Notes: a model not told the origin generated them from the sequence alone. Positions 39,176 to 50,039 are shown, numbered from the stretch's first letter. The stretch is 64,000 bases of DNA from Stenopsyche tienmushanensis (GCA_008973525.1 WACJ01000421.1:124001-188000); one strand, 5' to 3'. A program made the numbers and translations.

Positions 39176-39775
39176 AACTGGTTTTGGTCGCAAAAAGTTG
39201 GTCGTAAATCAATGGTCATTTTGGGCGCAAAATGTTATTCGGATTTGCTCCAAAAATGACCACTGAATTTTCAACTTGTTTGTAAATAAACGGCCGCAAA
39301 TTGTTTGGGCGTTGATCAACGCTGATCGCACGCATAAGTGATCATAGATTTTGTGACCGTTGAAAAAAAATTACTGTGTTCATTTTTAGCGGTCCGTAAA
39401 TGCATGATCGCTTTTGCGCGCGTGTTGTGCGTGAATGCGAGCACGCATTTGTTGCCCGTTACTGTTTTTTTGGTCATAGAAGCATTGGTCAGTAAGTGTA
39501 TGATCAAAATTGTTCAGCAATTGTTATGGAAAGTGGTCATAGAAAATGGACGACAATATTTGACCAAAATTTGGGGAAGGGTCAGCGAGACTGCCCGAAA
39601 ATTACGAAGAAGAATTATGTTCTGTTTATACGACCGGCATGGGCATGCGCATACTTTTTGTCCACAATGCTTTACAAAAGGTCATCGCGGGCCAATATGG
39701 TCATTGCTAATGGTGGGGCTTGGATCGGGGTTCAATTGACCCCATCCGTTGTTGGCGGGGTCAAATCTGCCCGAA
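39176..39775. other. Segment dense in GGTCA/GATCA words
   Basis: Over about 600 bases the words GGTCA, GGTCG, GATCA, GATCG and their complements recur roughly every 30-40 bases, in both orientations. GGTCA is the half-site of many nuclear receptors. The segment is also CpG-richer than its flanks and is open for 133 codons at 39338-39739, but no protein motif is visible. It may be a decayed tandem repeat, a transposon interior or a receptor-bound regulatory element. Confidence 0.3.
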
Positions 39776-41209
39776 TGTGTACCTTTTCATGGGAGGCTCG
39801 CGCCGCTGCATATTAACAGCTCAACTGGTTTCTTTCAAGAAAAGTTGTTCTGGCACACGTTTGAACTTTTACAAAATTGACCAAATAATATGATTGACTA
39901 AATATTGGGGATGGATGACATTTCTCTCACATTGTACAAAGGTATTAAATATCAAGCTTTTCATAGTCCCATTATGAAGCCACATCAAATATTTTTATAC
40001 AATAAATCCATGTTTTTGATACATATTGAATGCATTTAATCCAGTAATTTTCATATTTAAATCCGATTGCTATTGAACTTCAATAAGATGAATGAAAATT
40101 CATTTTCTTTGTGCAAATATAAAATGCATTCAGCCTCATAGGATGTAATATAACTATATGTTGACGGGTCTTCCAACTCCTCGAATGCCGTAGATAAATA
40201 TTGGAATAGGCAAAATGGATATTGCTGTGTGTACACACTGAGGGGATGTATCGGTTATTGGATATAATATCAAAGGAGGGTATATTTACGATTTCCAAAA
40301 TGGCCGCCGAGAGCATTTTCGACCCTCTGAAAGTCTGCTGGGGGTGCTCAGGGACGGTAATCGAAGCCATAATTCTCGCATGACAAATTCTTCATAGCCA
40401 AATCTATCCGTCTTACAGTGACTCACCTCATCGCATTGCCGAAGGATTGGATTTATTTTTTCGCGAAAAAATATGCTCTCATAATATTTCATCCGATGTG
40501 ATATATTGGCGTGTGAGTTTTTTATGAGACGCTCACATCACCGATAAACGTAATAAATGCCTCATATTAAGTTCTGAGCTTATCCCCGAAAACATGTAAT
40601 GTGGAAAATCGGTGTATGAATAATACAATCGAGATCCAAAACCGAAGTTCGCTTTTTTCCCATGGAATCATAGCACACACCGTGAAAAATCACCATTCAT
40701 AAAATGCTTAAGCTTATTAATATTTTTTTCTCTTATGGCGTTATATCCATCATCGGATTTAAGCGATTTCTACAGAAGATTTTCTCAGGATATGATATCT
40801 TTTCATATATGGTTAAACTGGTAAATATTTTAATTATTTTGGCCGATAATCCTGCTCAGTTTTATGAGAAATCAACACATTTATCCTTCGAATAACATAA
40901 GTATTTTATAACACAGTTTTAGAAAAAAAAATGCATATAAGCTATGAACATCTTTCTGCACCAGAAAACTCTCAGATACTTTGGTCTTCTACAACGAAAA
41001 TTAAAATAATATTCCGCATTAAACCATTATTAAATAAAAATCAATAAAAGTGCCTGAATATCTAAAAAGCATCGATCGATCATCCTCTGAAGAACAACGA
41101 TCATTCCACTGTTTTTTGCCATTAAAAGATGATTTGTAAATTTTAATAAAAGAAGAAAACTCTTAGTACACAATATAAAATTTTGGAGATTAACATAAAT
41201 CAGCCAAAA
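39776..41209. other. Non-coding stretch
   Basis: No gene is recognised. AAAATGGCCGCC at 40297-40308, a YY1/Pho-like word, is next to GAGAG in a small GC-richer patch at about 40290-40370. Confidence 0.5.
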
Positions 41210-42428
41210 TTAAGGGGGACATTCTCTTTACAACGTTAATTTAGAAAAAAAAAAAATTACGTATGTTGAAAGTATAACACACTGAGAGTATACAATAAAA
41301 GAGAATATGCAATAAATGATATATAGAAATATGCATAAAAATGTCGAAATATCTTAACAAAGAAACGAAAGGTAGAGAAGTTTGAGAAATTAAAAAAAAG
41401 ACATTATCATGGGAACCCAACTGGAGTCAAAAGCTGGTGCAAATGGCATAAAGCTATGTTTTTTAAAAATATCCAAAGCTAAAAGATAAAACAGCATCTC
41501 TTACCAATTACTTCAATTACTTCAAAGATGGTTGGATGCCCATACCCAAAATGCTAATGAATGTTTTATTTATTAAAATCATTGAAATATTAACATACAT
41601 TACTGCTGGGATATTTAAGAATACTACAGATTCATTTTAAAGATGATGAATACGTTAAATATAATTATTGGCATCCACTGTAAAGTCTTTACTGAAAACA
41701 CCTATGAAGCGCGGATATCGAGGCAAAACCATAAGGGTCTTTCTGAGACAAAAGCAGCTTGCATAACCCGAAAACAACAGCTATTCGAAAATAATCAACT
41801 TTTTAAGAAAGCTGAAGATCTATTATACGCGTCTGAAATCATTGATTGATCTATAAGTCACAAAATTGATAGTTTTATCGTATTGAAACTTTAAACGAGA
41901 ATATCTTGAAACTGCATTTTAAAAATGCTAGCCAGTTGTAGCTTAAAAATTTGTCGATGGATCTGGTTAAAATTTTAAGATATTTTTCACTATAATATTA
42001 TCTAGTCAACCAAGCTAAACTTTTAAGGTTTTTGCATAAATAAATTATTTTTTTGGGGTAAAAATTATCAAGAAAATTGTAAAAAATATGAAAGTTTAAC
42101 TAAGAAGCCTACTAAATTTTTAATTTTATACTTTTTAAAATTTTTATAGTTTGATTGACTGTCTACACATATTAAAAATCAAAAAATATTTCTATTTTCG
42201 GTTTTAGTTCAACAGGAAACCGTTTGATATCACGAGAGAAGGCGCTTAATAGAATACTTTGTAAGTCCGCCATTTTGTTTTTTGTTTTTTAAAAAATAAA
42301 ATTAATTGGCACTTTAAGGTAGTAAAATAATGTTAAAGATTTAAAATGATACGATTATTTTATCATCTTTAAAAAAAATCATGAAAAACGACTCATTTTC
42401 GAGCGTCTAAAGGGAATGCCCCCCTTAA
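41210..42428 (+). mobile_element. TTAA-flanked DNA transposon, copy A (Kolobok-like)
   Basis: The left end reads TTAAGGGGGACATTCTCTTT (41210-41229). The right end, read in reverse complement from 42428, is TTAAGGGGGGCATTCCCTTT. These are inverted repeats of about 20 bases bounded by TTAA, the target site of piggyBac and Kolobok superfamilies. The GGGG termini and the protein remnant (41399-41849) argue against piggyBac. The body is about 1.2 kb, so it is internally deleted. The right third is AT-rich with a CTTTAAACGAG block also found in the second TTAA element at 46922-48410. Confidence 0.82.
41399..41849 (+). pseudogene. Transposase remnant of TTAA element A
   Basis: Several frames with frameshifts carry pieces that match, in order, the transposase remnant at 47347-47852. 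They are a His-Gly-x-Pro then Gly-Val-Lys-SWCKWHKA segment (about 41405-41455), EILTYITAGIFK (about 41583-41618), and a C-terminal tail reading NTLNIIIGIHC then RISRQNHKGLS then LYASEIID before the stop at 41847-41849. The SWCKW-type motif and the IATY..A..FNE-like segment are, from memory, typical of the Mutator-like transposase domain (PF20700) in arthropods. The gene is broken by stops and shifts and incomplete. Confidence 0.65.
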
Positions 42429-45400
42429 AGAAGTGATGAAATGGTTGATAAACTAGATTTTTTTTAATACAAAATTATCCTTCGATGGAAAGATATTTAA
42501 AATTCCAGTAGGAGTTATCATGAAATATATAATAATTCAAAAATTAAAATTTGACAATCTTACAAAATTGCAAAATGTTTCGCATAAATAAATAAAAAAT
42601 GTGTGATATTTTATACCTTAAAAATTCCAGATGATTTTCCTTTTTAAAAACACCCCCCTCCCCAATTTTTCCTGATTCTGATTGAAATGAGTTTGCATGG
42701 GTGGATGAAATATATGTGATGCATAATCCATGAAATGTGGATTATTTTATTGTATGAAGATAGATTTTTTAAATAAAAAAAATACTGAACAGCTCTCTCC
42801 TTCTGTGAAATATTTGGCATGAATTAAATTTTATGTTTAAAAATAAAAAATCGCATTATAATTAGAGTTTTGAACCATAGCACAGAATAGTTTCGACATT
42901 AAATTCTCAGTCGTTCCAGTAAATTAAGGATACCAATATAAAATTAGAGCCAATAAAGTCCTGGAGATCTAATAAACTGAGTATATGAAGGAGATTCGTT
43001 ATTTTAAGCACATCTTTGGTCTTAATGGGCTCTCGTCAGTTTATGAGATGACTTTGCGTCCGCAAGTTATAAAATTTTAAAGCGATTTTTTTACGTCTCA
43101 GTAAAACGCCTGTCCTTTTAATCCATCGATTGTACGTTTAGTCGAGGTATTAATTGTTCCAGAAATATGTATTTTTTTCGCTGGATATCACTTTCGAGAT
43201 CACTGGCTGATTTAACGGGGGGGTTGTAACGAATTCGCGCGATATTCAAGTTCCGCGCGCCCGATCTCACTCCCACATAATTGATATTGCCAAACACTAA
43301 GTTTTCACAACTTTTCCGGCGGCGGAACCCTTAAGAACTTTGGAAGGTCGCTTTATCAGAAATTGAGTCTACGCAGCACAAACACCAGAGCTTTAATAAG
43401 TGAACTGTCGAGGCATTATGTAAAATATTCTCTCCCTACCGGTGGCCGTAATTTATTGAAATTAGATCACGGATTCCTTCGTTGGCCTCTCTCAGCAGGC
43501 GTACACGTAAAAAGCGAAAGGGTTGAAGGGATTTTTCGGTTCATTGTATTTCCGCGGTGTATACAAAAAGAGTTATAATGTATTCTTTTGTGGATAGGCC
43601 ATTGCTTCTCATTATTATGGAGATCAGCTGCCGGTTAGCACGCGGTACACTTACTGCTTGTTCTCCGCCGGAGTGCAGCAAAAAATGCATAAATGCATCG
43701 TTGAATGCGGGAAGGTTATACGTTAGAGATTAGGTTTAAGTGGTTAATATGATAATCTTGCGAGGAAAACCGGATTTTGTAAAAATGCCTCAAAGCTCTC
43801 CGCGAGAGATGAAAAAGCTCACCCCCGCTTATGCACATAACAGGTGTATAAACGCCATCAAATAATTTTATTAATCAACACATCTTCAACCAACAAATAT
43901 TTCTTAATCTAATATTTTGAACCCCTATTATATTATTGACTAATCCAAAAAAAGAAATTGGTTTAATATTTAGGTAGAAATATTATTTTTTGCATGAGCC
44001 AATTAATATACAATCATCCCTTGAATTATGCGATTGCAGTTAAATCGATTAATATGTTGAAAGGCATCGGAAAATTCAGAAAAAGATATAAAGCAATATT
44101 AAAAAATATTGCAAATCATAATATTTTTATGCATATTTTTTAATACTCAACTATATTTATTCATGTTATAAAATCGTCAGATGCCATACAAACTGACGTT
44201 CATAAGACATCAAAGCATTATTTAAAATATGATTGTTAATAACAGATAAAAAGGATAACATACAGGTCCCATGTAAATCATCCCTTATCATACATAGATA
44301 TTTTTGACTTTAAGTTTAAATCCATTTGATTATTAAAAATACACATTTTTTAAATAATAAATAAATATATTATGCATTCTGAATTTATTATAACGCTGTA
44401 ACTAAATATCGGAGCTCACATCCGACGAGATAATATAAAGTGCAACAGCATGCATTAATTCACTGTTATTCAAAACATTTCCCTGTATCTATTCGCTTCT
44501 AACCCTTTAAACACCATAGGTGCATCCCTTTCACATTCTAATTCGACCCTTCTAAGCTCCACCCATATTTGACACATTTTATCTCCACCCGTTTGTATGC
44601 GAGAGATTTAATGGGGAGCCGGATGCATTTTTCGTCCGGGATGCAACTATTGTTTATTTAGATTTATTTCATCTATTGATTTTTACCGATACAACCATTC
44701 ATCGGTTCCATTGGAGTTTTACATGAAATATTACAAGCATGTCTAACAATATGCTTTTTTTTTGTACCATACGACTATTCAACGATCCTGAGAGGAGAAA
44801 AAAAACGGATAATTAAATTGGCATAATTTATAAATGACTTGGTTAATTTACAAATTATTTATTTAAATATTTAATAATAAAGCAGATTTAATGTGTGCTC
44901 ATTGTAAAAGTGAATGAACTTAAAAGCTCAAACCCTCGAATTTATGGGATGCTTGACGTTTTATCAAGATCTGTCAAGTTCATTGTTATATTCGATCTCA
45001 ACTCAACCGAAGCGTTGGACTAAATAATTAGATTATTTATTCGTTGATGTATATATTTTTGTATTAATTTTTGCAATAAAATATTACTTAAATAAACGGT
45101 TAGGTCTAGGCAATGGCGTCGACAGATGTTTGCGCAAAAAAGTGCATTGTACACTGCAGTATGCAAATTGCATTCACATTTCGATACAACCATCCTGTAT
45201 GCTGACAATAACTATTCTCAAAGTGTCAATAATCAATCGGAAATGGATTTGAATACGTGCTTTAAAAATATCCGGATCAAACATGTTATTAACGAACTCA
45301 CCCCTTTCGTCAGGCCGAGGGTAACCCTTAAGATCGCAGGTATCCCAGACGAAACAGTTGAAACATCCGATACGAAATGAAAGCTTTGCATACAGTTGTC

Positions 45401-45868
45401 GGTGGCATTAAAAAAATCCTTCACTCATTATGCAATTTAAAACCCTTCGTACCCTTTTTTGCATATGGGACGCGCGAAAAAAATTCACCCCTAGAGTCTT
45501 AGAAATAAGGCGAATACAATTGTGTAAGCCGAGGCTCAGCTGTTTTTTTTATGGCATCCATTTGGTCGGTAATGAATATTCAACACCTTTCGGCAGAAAA
45601 CTGATTGACATCTCTTTGGGTTGGATTTACAATGAAGAAAGCGATCCTATAATTTTCTCACGTGCATTATGATGAAGCTGCATTATGATGTTCTGTCGAT
45701 AAATTTGTAGCGAATGTTAAGTGTTGAGATCAAATTTCATTACCCAACTGAGTACAGAATCTGTGTTAACAGTCGTCTGAATATTAATTAATTAATTTTG
45801 ATCAACAACCACATTTATTTTATCAAAGAGTTTGCTTGTTATCCCATGTCTTAATTTTTAGAGTATGA
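42429..45868. other. Mostly AT-rich, no gene recognised
   Basis: No gene is recognised. An open frame at 45126-45380 (84 codons, containing LTPFVRPRVTLKIAGIPDE) looks more protein-like than most but matches nothing I know. A patch at about 43200-43570 is CpG-richer and carries a 71-codon frame without motifs. Confidence 0.5.
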
Positions 45869-46712
45869 TCAGTCGACAATGAGACTAATTCTTCTTTTTT
45901 CGGCGTATGAAAATTCACAATACGATGTATCAATCATAGTAAATGGATTTCGTATCCAGTCATAATTTTCTATATTTAAGGAAGGAAAATAATGTGCAAT
46001 ATTTTCTTCCAATAAAGTTAAATGTTCTATTATTGCGGAAATAATTCCCCCGGAAATATTCTCGTTAAGTGAAGGAAACATATCTACCTTTTTTCCTACT
46101 ATTTTCCATTATACTGAAGACATTTTGCAAAATCATCCATACCTTCATTTCGAAAAAAGATCAACAATTCATTCTTTAATTTTATGAATCGACATAAAAC
46201 TTTACCCCTAAATAACCACCTGACTTCAGTGTGAAAAAGCAAACACTCGTACTTAGCTTCCATAGAAATGCAAATATTTGTAAACATGCGTGTTTTTAAA
46301 GGTCTTGATTTCATGAAATTCATCATATTTACAACTTGATCTAGTGCAGATTTTAGTGCTGCTGGTAATGTTTTCAAAACTAAAGAGTATCTGTGCAAAA
46401 ACAGTGCGTAGTTATAACATTAGGGTTTCTTGTCTTTGCAAGGGTAACAAATCCTTTGATTGAGCCTACCATTGAAGGAGCACCATCTGTACAAATTCCT
46501 ACACATAACTCTCATAATATTTTAAATTGTTCTAAATATGAAGAAATTGAATCAAAAACATCTTGTCCTGTCGTATGCTCGGTAAGTTCTTTGCGGCAGA
46601 GATATTGATTAACTCTTTCGTTGACTTTCATAATTTCGTTAACGACTTTTTCGGTTTTCACTATTTCGCAGAATTTTTCGTTTTTATCATTTTTTTCGCA
46701 GTGCACTTGCAA
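45869..46712 (-). pseudogene. hAT transposase relic, SCAND3/ZBED5 type
   Basis: Read on the minus strand from about 46608 down to 45869, the pieces match the core of SCAND3/ZBED5-type hAT transposases. In order they are GICTDGAPSMVGSIKGFVTL (the catalytic-Asp block), NPNVITTHCF, LHRYSLVLKTLPAALKSALDQ, KSRPLKTRMFTNIC, LLFHTEVRWLFRGKVLCRF, and after a break YFPSLNIENYDWIRNPF. Lesions seen are a TGA at 46512-46514 (probably Trp in the family), a one-base loss in the T-run after HCF (about 46400), and stops plus a shift at about 46075-46100. Proteins of this type exceed 600 residues; the BED finger and the C-terminal dimerisation end are not seen. The family includes domesticated host genes, but these breaks show this copy is dead. 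Confidence 0.88.
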
Positions 46713-46760
46713 TTACTCTGTCATTTGTCAAACTCGGTAGTTTGGCAGACAGAGTAATTG
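46710..46760. repeat. 51-base hairpin with two stem segments
   Basis: The outer arms CAATTACTCTGTC (46710-46722) and GACAGAGTAATTG (46748-46760) pair perfectly over 13 bases. Inside them TGTCAAAC and GTTTGGCA pair over 8 bases with one G-U, leaving a six-base loop TCGGTA and a three-base bulge on one side. It lies just upstream of the hAT relic's coding direction. It could be a transposon end, a palindromic insertion or a small-RNA-like hairpin. Confidence 0.8.
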
Positions 46761-46921
46761 ATGAAGCTTAGAGTAATTGATGTGCCACATATCGCTTTCT
46801 GGTCGTCTGTGTTTATCCCGTTCGTTATAATATTACATCGCTATTCCTTCTGTTTATGCTCCGACTATCAAATTTGGACCCTGTAAGAAACAACACCGAT
46901 TCACGCTGGGCGACGAAAATG

Positions 46922-48410
46922 TTAAGTGTCATTTCACTTTATCGCGTCAAAAAAAATCTTGTTTTTTAAAAAGATTTTTATTTCATTTTTCGAAAGGACA
47001 TATCTCTAAGGAAGTCGTACATAATTTTGGCGAAGAAATTCGGATTATTTCAATATTTTACAGCTAATTCGCGTAATGCGCTCGAAACAATCACTCCATC
47101 CAGATTGCACCCCATCCATTCTGAGACCTATACCTGCTTTTGTTTGTAAGCCAGAGGTTCCTATTGGGGGTAAAGAGCAAATGAAGTCAAAAAAATGTTA
47201 ATACAGATTTAAGAAAAGGTGAATAAGCAAGTGGAAAGTAAGGGCCAAAAAAAGAAAAAGCTCTGTGTGAAATACTTACTTATTATTTTAAAAAAATCTA
47301 ATTATTTTGGCTTAGCTATCCGCCTATATCTTCGTTCAATAAAAAAATGAGAAATAATATTTGGGCCACATACTATCACAAACTTTCTACTGAAGTCGTC
47401 CCTCAGCATTCACACTGGCCGGAAGGCGCAGATTCTTGATGCGAATTGCGAAAACATGCAACTACAAGATCGTTATATTTGTACAAGCAACCTCCCTTTC
47501 TCACAGAGGATTTTCAGCGAATGTTAAGAGCCATTTATGAATAATTAACGTCTGATAATTTATTTAAAAGATACATTGGCTCGTTCAACGAGTGCATATG
47601 GTCCCTTGTACCAAAATATATTTTTAATGGCAAAAAGTACTAGAAATCGCAACGTATACTGCAGCCTGTATTTTTAACGAAGCATTTACACCTATTTTAA
47701 AAATAATGGATAAAAAGATGCATTGCGATTCACGGAGACGCACAACTAAGAATTTATACGCCTTGCCAACCGCCAAGGCTTCGAATCTTCTAAATAAGCT
47801 AGAACAGTTGACAGATACGTCAAATCAGCCAAAAAAGAAAAGGCTAAGGTAGCTAAAGATTTTTTTATGAAGCTGAAATCGCTGATTAGTAATATATTTC
47901 CCTTTTCAATAATTTTGTGGTGCTTAAAACTTTAAACGCGTTTTTCTCGAAACGACATTTTTGCATGTGGTGTGGAAAGAATTTTGAAAAACCAAGTTGC
48001 CGATTGGATTGAAATTTTACGAGCTTATTTAAAATATATATGGCTATGGTAGTTCGCAAAACCAGGTCAAAATTTTTATTTTATCTTACGTTTTATATTA
48101 AAAAATAAAAACTATTCATTAACGATATTGCAATAGCGACATGCCTACAGATTAAGAATCTTTTTGATTTTTTGATTCATGTAAGCCTGAATGAAATTTT
48201 TTTTCCACACCATGGACTTGCATCTTTTTTGACATGTCATTTTGATGCTTTAAAAACGATATAATATATATTTTTTTAAATTATGAATTTATTTTTTTAG
48301 TATTATATAAGAGTGCCATAATACATTTCAAAAAGATTAATTTCATTATATGGTGCATTTACTGAGAAATTGCCTATTTTTTGGCTCGTCAAAGTGAGAT
48401 GACCCCTTAA
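46922..48410 (+). mobile_element. TTAA-flanked DNA transposon, copy B (Kolobok-like)
   Basis: The left end TTAAGTGTCATTTCACTTT (46922-46940) pairs with the right end, whose reverse complement from 48410 reads TTAAGGGGTCATCTCACTTT. Both are bounded by TTAA. The ends and the interior protein are related to, but distinct from, the element at 41210-42428, so these are two families or subfamilies of one superfamily. The length of 1.49 kb is shorter than an autonomous copy would need. Its 3' region shares a CTTTAAACGCGTTTTTCTCGA-like block with copy A. Confidence 0.82.
47347..47852 (+). pseudogene. Transposase remnant of TTAA element B
   Basis: From an ATG at 47347 a single frame reads RNNIWATYYHKLSTEVVPQH, then HWPEGADS-stop-CELRK, then a segment ending LRAIYE-stop-LTSDNLFKRY, then GSFNECIWSLVPKYIFNGKK. 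A shift at about 47636 leads to VLEIATYTAACIFNEAF and a basic tail ending at TAG 47850-47852. The TGA at 47437-47439 stands where related proteins have Trp (SWC). This order (IWA..HKLST, PQH..CP.G..SWC, NE..W...PK) is, from memory, that of arthropod Mutator-like transposase domain proteins (PF20700). The N-terminal part, including any DNA-binding finger, is missing. Confidence 0.72.
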
Positions 48411-48466
48411 AGTGTCATTTATAGCGCTACGACAGAGTTGATAGCCCTAGGGTTATTTTACTTTGA

Positions 48467-48500
48467 TTTTTACTGATGATTCTAGAATCATCAGTAAAAA
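48467..48500. repeat. Perfect 34-bp palindrome
   Basis: The 17 bases TTTTTACTGATGATTCT are followed directly by their reverse complement, centred on TCTAGA at 48481-48486, with no spacer. It lies 57 bases beyond the right end of the TTAA element. Such a palindrome is rarely stable and may be the remnant of a tiny inverted insertion. Confidence 0.9.
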
Positions 48501-48760
48501 AGGGTACTGAATTGGTCTTTTATATAAATTAAATGGTAAACATACTTTTTTTAAACATGAGCCATGTTGATTCTAATTTGTTGGTATTTTACTGTATTCA
48601 ATGCTATGCATATGGTAATCCTCGGAAGCAATATTGGCATGTTTACAATTGTGCATACATGTTGAATCCAGAATGAAATAGATCATCAATAATAAGCGCT
48701 TTTAAGTGCCACATCCTTTTTTTAGCATTTGATCTTGTATAGAGATACATCTGAGGATGT

Positions 48761-49051
48761 ATGGTAATGCAGCCGAAAGAAAGTTTGCAAAGAGAGTTGA
48801 AGCAAGGCGAAAAAGTTGTAGCGGAGCAAGTTGTAATTTATGTATTTAGCAAAAAGTGGGTCGGGCGTTCGCTCGCGGCTCAAGTTCAAATAAAAATTCA
48901 TTATCACTTCAAACAAGGCGAGTGCGAAAGTGAAAGCCCTCTTCCTCTTCCGGCGACGTCACTTCCGGCTCGCTCAACAAGTCTCTCGCGAGACGTCTTT
49001 TTTCCAGGCGCCGCGCCGCGACGCTCGCTATTTTTAGTTAAAAACTTTTAA
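48761..49051 (+). other. Open frame of 96 codons into a CpG island, doubtful
   Basis: The frame begins ATGGTAATGCAGCCG and its first half reads as a plausible basic, helix-prone segment (ESLQRELKQGEKVVAEQVV). The second half passes through CpG-rich promoter-like DNA and is Ser/Pro/Arg-rich. I recognise no domain. Overlap with promoter-type motifs suggests it is more likely non-coding. Confidence 0.18.
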
Positions 49052-49200
49052 CTAAGAATATTTAACTAAGTGAGAGTGGGCGGGGGGCCGCGCTGCCGCC
49101 CTGCCGCCCTGCCGCCTTGGCCGCCTCAGTCGCCTCTGCCGCTTCAGCCGCCTCAACCGCTTCTGCCGCCGCCGCCCCAATGGAAAAAAAACCAAATAAA
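48940..49200. promoter_or_regulatory. CpG-rich promoter-like region (ETS, CRE, TCTCGCGAGA)
   Basis: Within 50 bases lie CTTCCGG (48947-48953, ETS-type), CGACGTCA (48955-48961 area, CRE/ATF-type), ACTTCCGG (48961-48968, ETS-type) and the palindrome TCTCGCGAGA (48984-48993), a word of housekeeping core promoters in animals. A CpG-dense run with imperfect GCC-triplet repetition follows (about 49087-49175). The combination is the strongest promoter signature in the window. No TATA box is evident and direction is uncertain; the plus direction is favoured slightly by the alanine-coding run downstream. Confidence 0.5.
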
Positions 49201-49248
49201 GAGGAGTGTAATGTAAGAAGGCGAAATTGTGCCAAGGTCACGGTTAAC
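49087..49248 (+). other. Ala/Ser-rich open frame over GCC repeats, tentative exon
   Basis: In the frame starting at 49087 the imperfect GCC repeat reads as an Ala/Ser-rich run (LAASVASAASAASTASAAAA), then PMEKKPNKEECN and a basic stretch before TAA at 49246-49248. There is no in-frame ATG before the run. A donor-like AAT|GTAAGA occurs after the CN codons (about 49210). It could be a first exon read from a non-ATG start, or just repeat DNA within a promoter. An ATG at 49178 would give only about 22 codons. Confidence 0.2.
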
Positions 49249-49668
49249 TAACTGCCGACGAGTTAACAACCGCTCGAGGCGCGCTCTTGCAAAATTAGTC
49301 CTTCTTATCCTTCATCACATTCAGCGCAATAAATGACATCTGCTTAACATATCATTTCGAGAGGCTCCCTCGTCCTTAATGAGATTGACGCTCCTATTTA
49401 ATTAATCTAGAATATCCAAGCGAGATCATGATCCAACTTCAAATCCTGGAGGAGGTTTTTTAGCACTTGATGATAGTCATTGAGTACAACGATATTTTTA
49501 TTCGATGATTTGTCTCATCGTTGAAAATTATAACAATGTTAATTATGCTCTTATTTGAACGAAGACAACTATCTAAATTTATTTAAAACTTGCGTCTTGA
49601 AGAAATGACACTTCTTAGCGCTTAGAAAAAGTTAATTTAGCTTAAAGATGAAGCTGTGTTTGTGTATT

Positions 49669-49805
49669 CTAATATATAAAAAATAATCTCTATTTGTCCG
49701 TATTTAATGCGCTGCTATACCGTTCATCCGATTGTTATAAAGCTTTATCAACTTACTGTTTATACTTGCGGAAATAACACAGGTATAGTAAAATATTGTA
49801 TGGAT
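49669..49805 (+). repeat. Helitron-like terminal repeat, copy 1
   Basis: It starts near TCTAATATATAAAA and runs through AATGCGCTGC, ACCGTTCATCCGATTG, a TTTATCAACTTACTG block and TACTTGCGGAAATAACA to ATATGGATG-like sequence. The same series recurs at 50441-50556, 51608-51735 and 51729-51865. The TATATAAAAAT.AAT..TTTGTTTGT opening with a CCGTTCATCCGATT block resembles, from memory, the 5' ends of arthropod Helitrons. No hairpin plus CTRR 3' end was located. Confidence 0.65.
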
Positions 49806-50039
49806 GCACCATGTTGGCGCATATTGGTCTGGAGAAAAAGGATGCGCGCGCAATACGGTGGTTAAATCGGTCTTCGAGACGAGAGCGAGTGTGCATATGC
49901 TTTTGGATCCCAGCACGGAGCTTGGAGTACATAACACTAGGAAACAAATTGAAATATGTGAGTTCCAGTCTAGATACATACCAAATATATAGGAAGAAAT
50001 AAGCTAAACAAAATACATAATAACGACCTTAGAGACTTT

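Noticed and set aside
41210..42428. piggyBac assignment from the TTAA target
   Set aside because: The termini start GGGG rather than the CCC/CCT typical of piggyBac, and the protein remnant does not resemble a piggyBac transposase.
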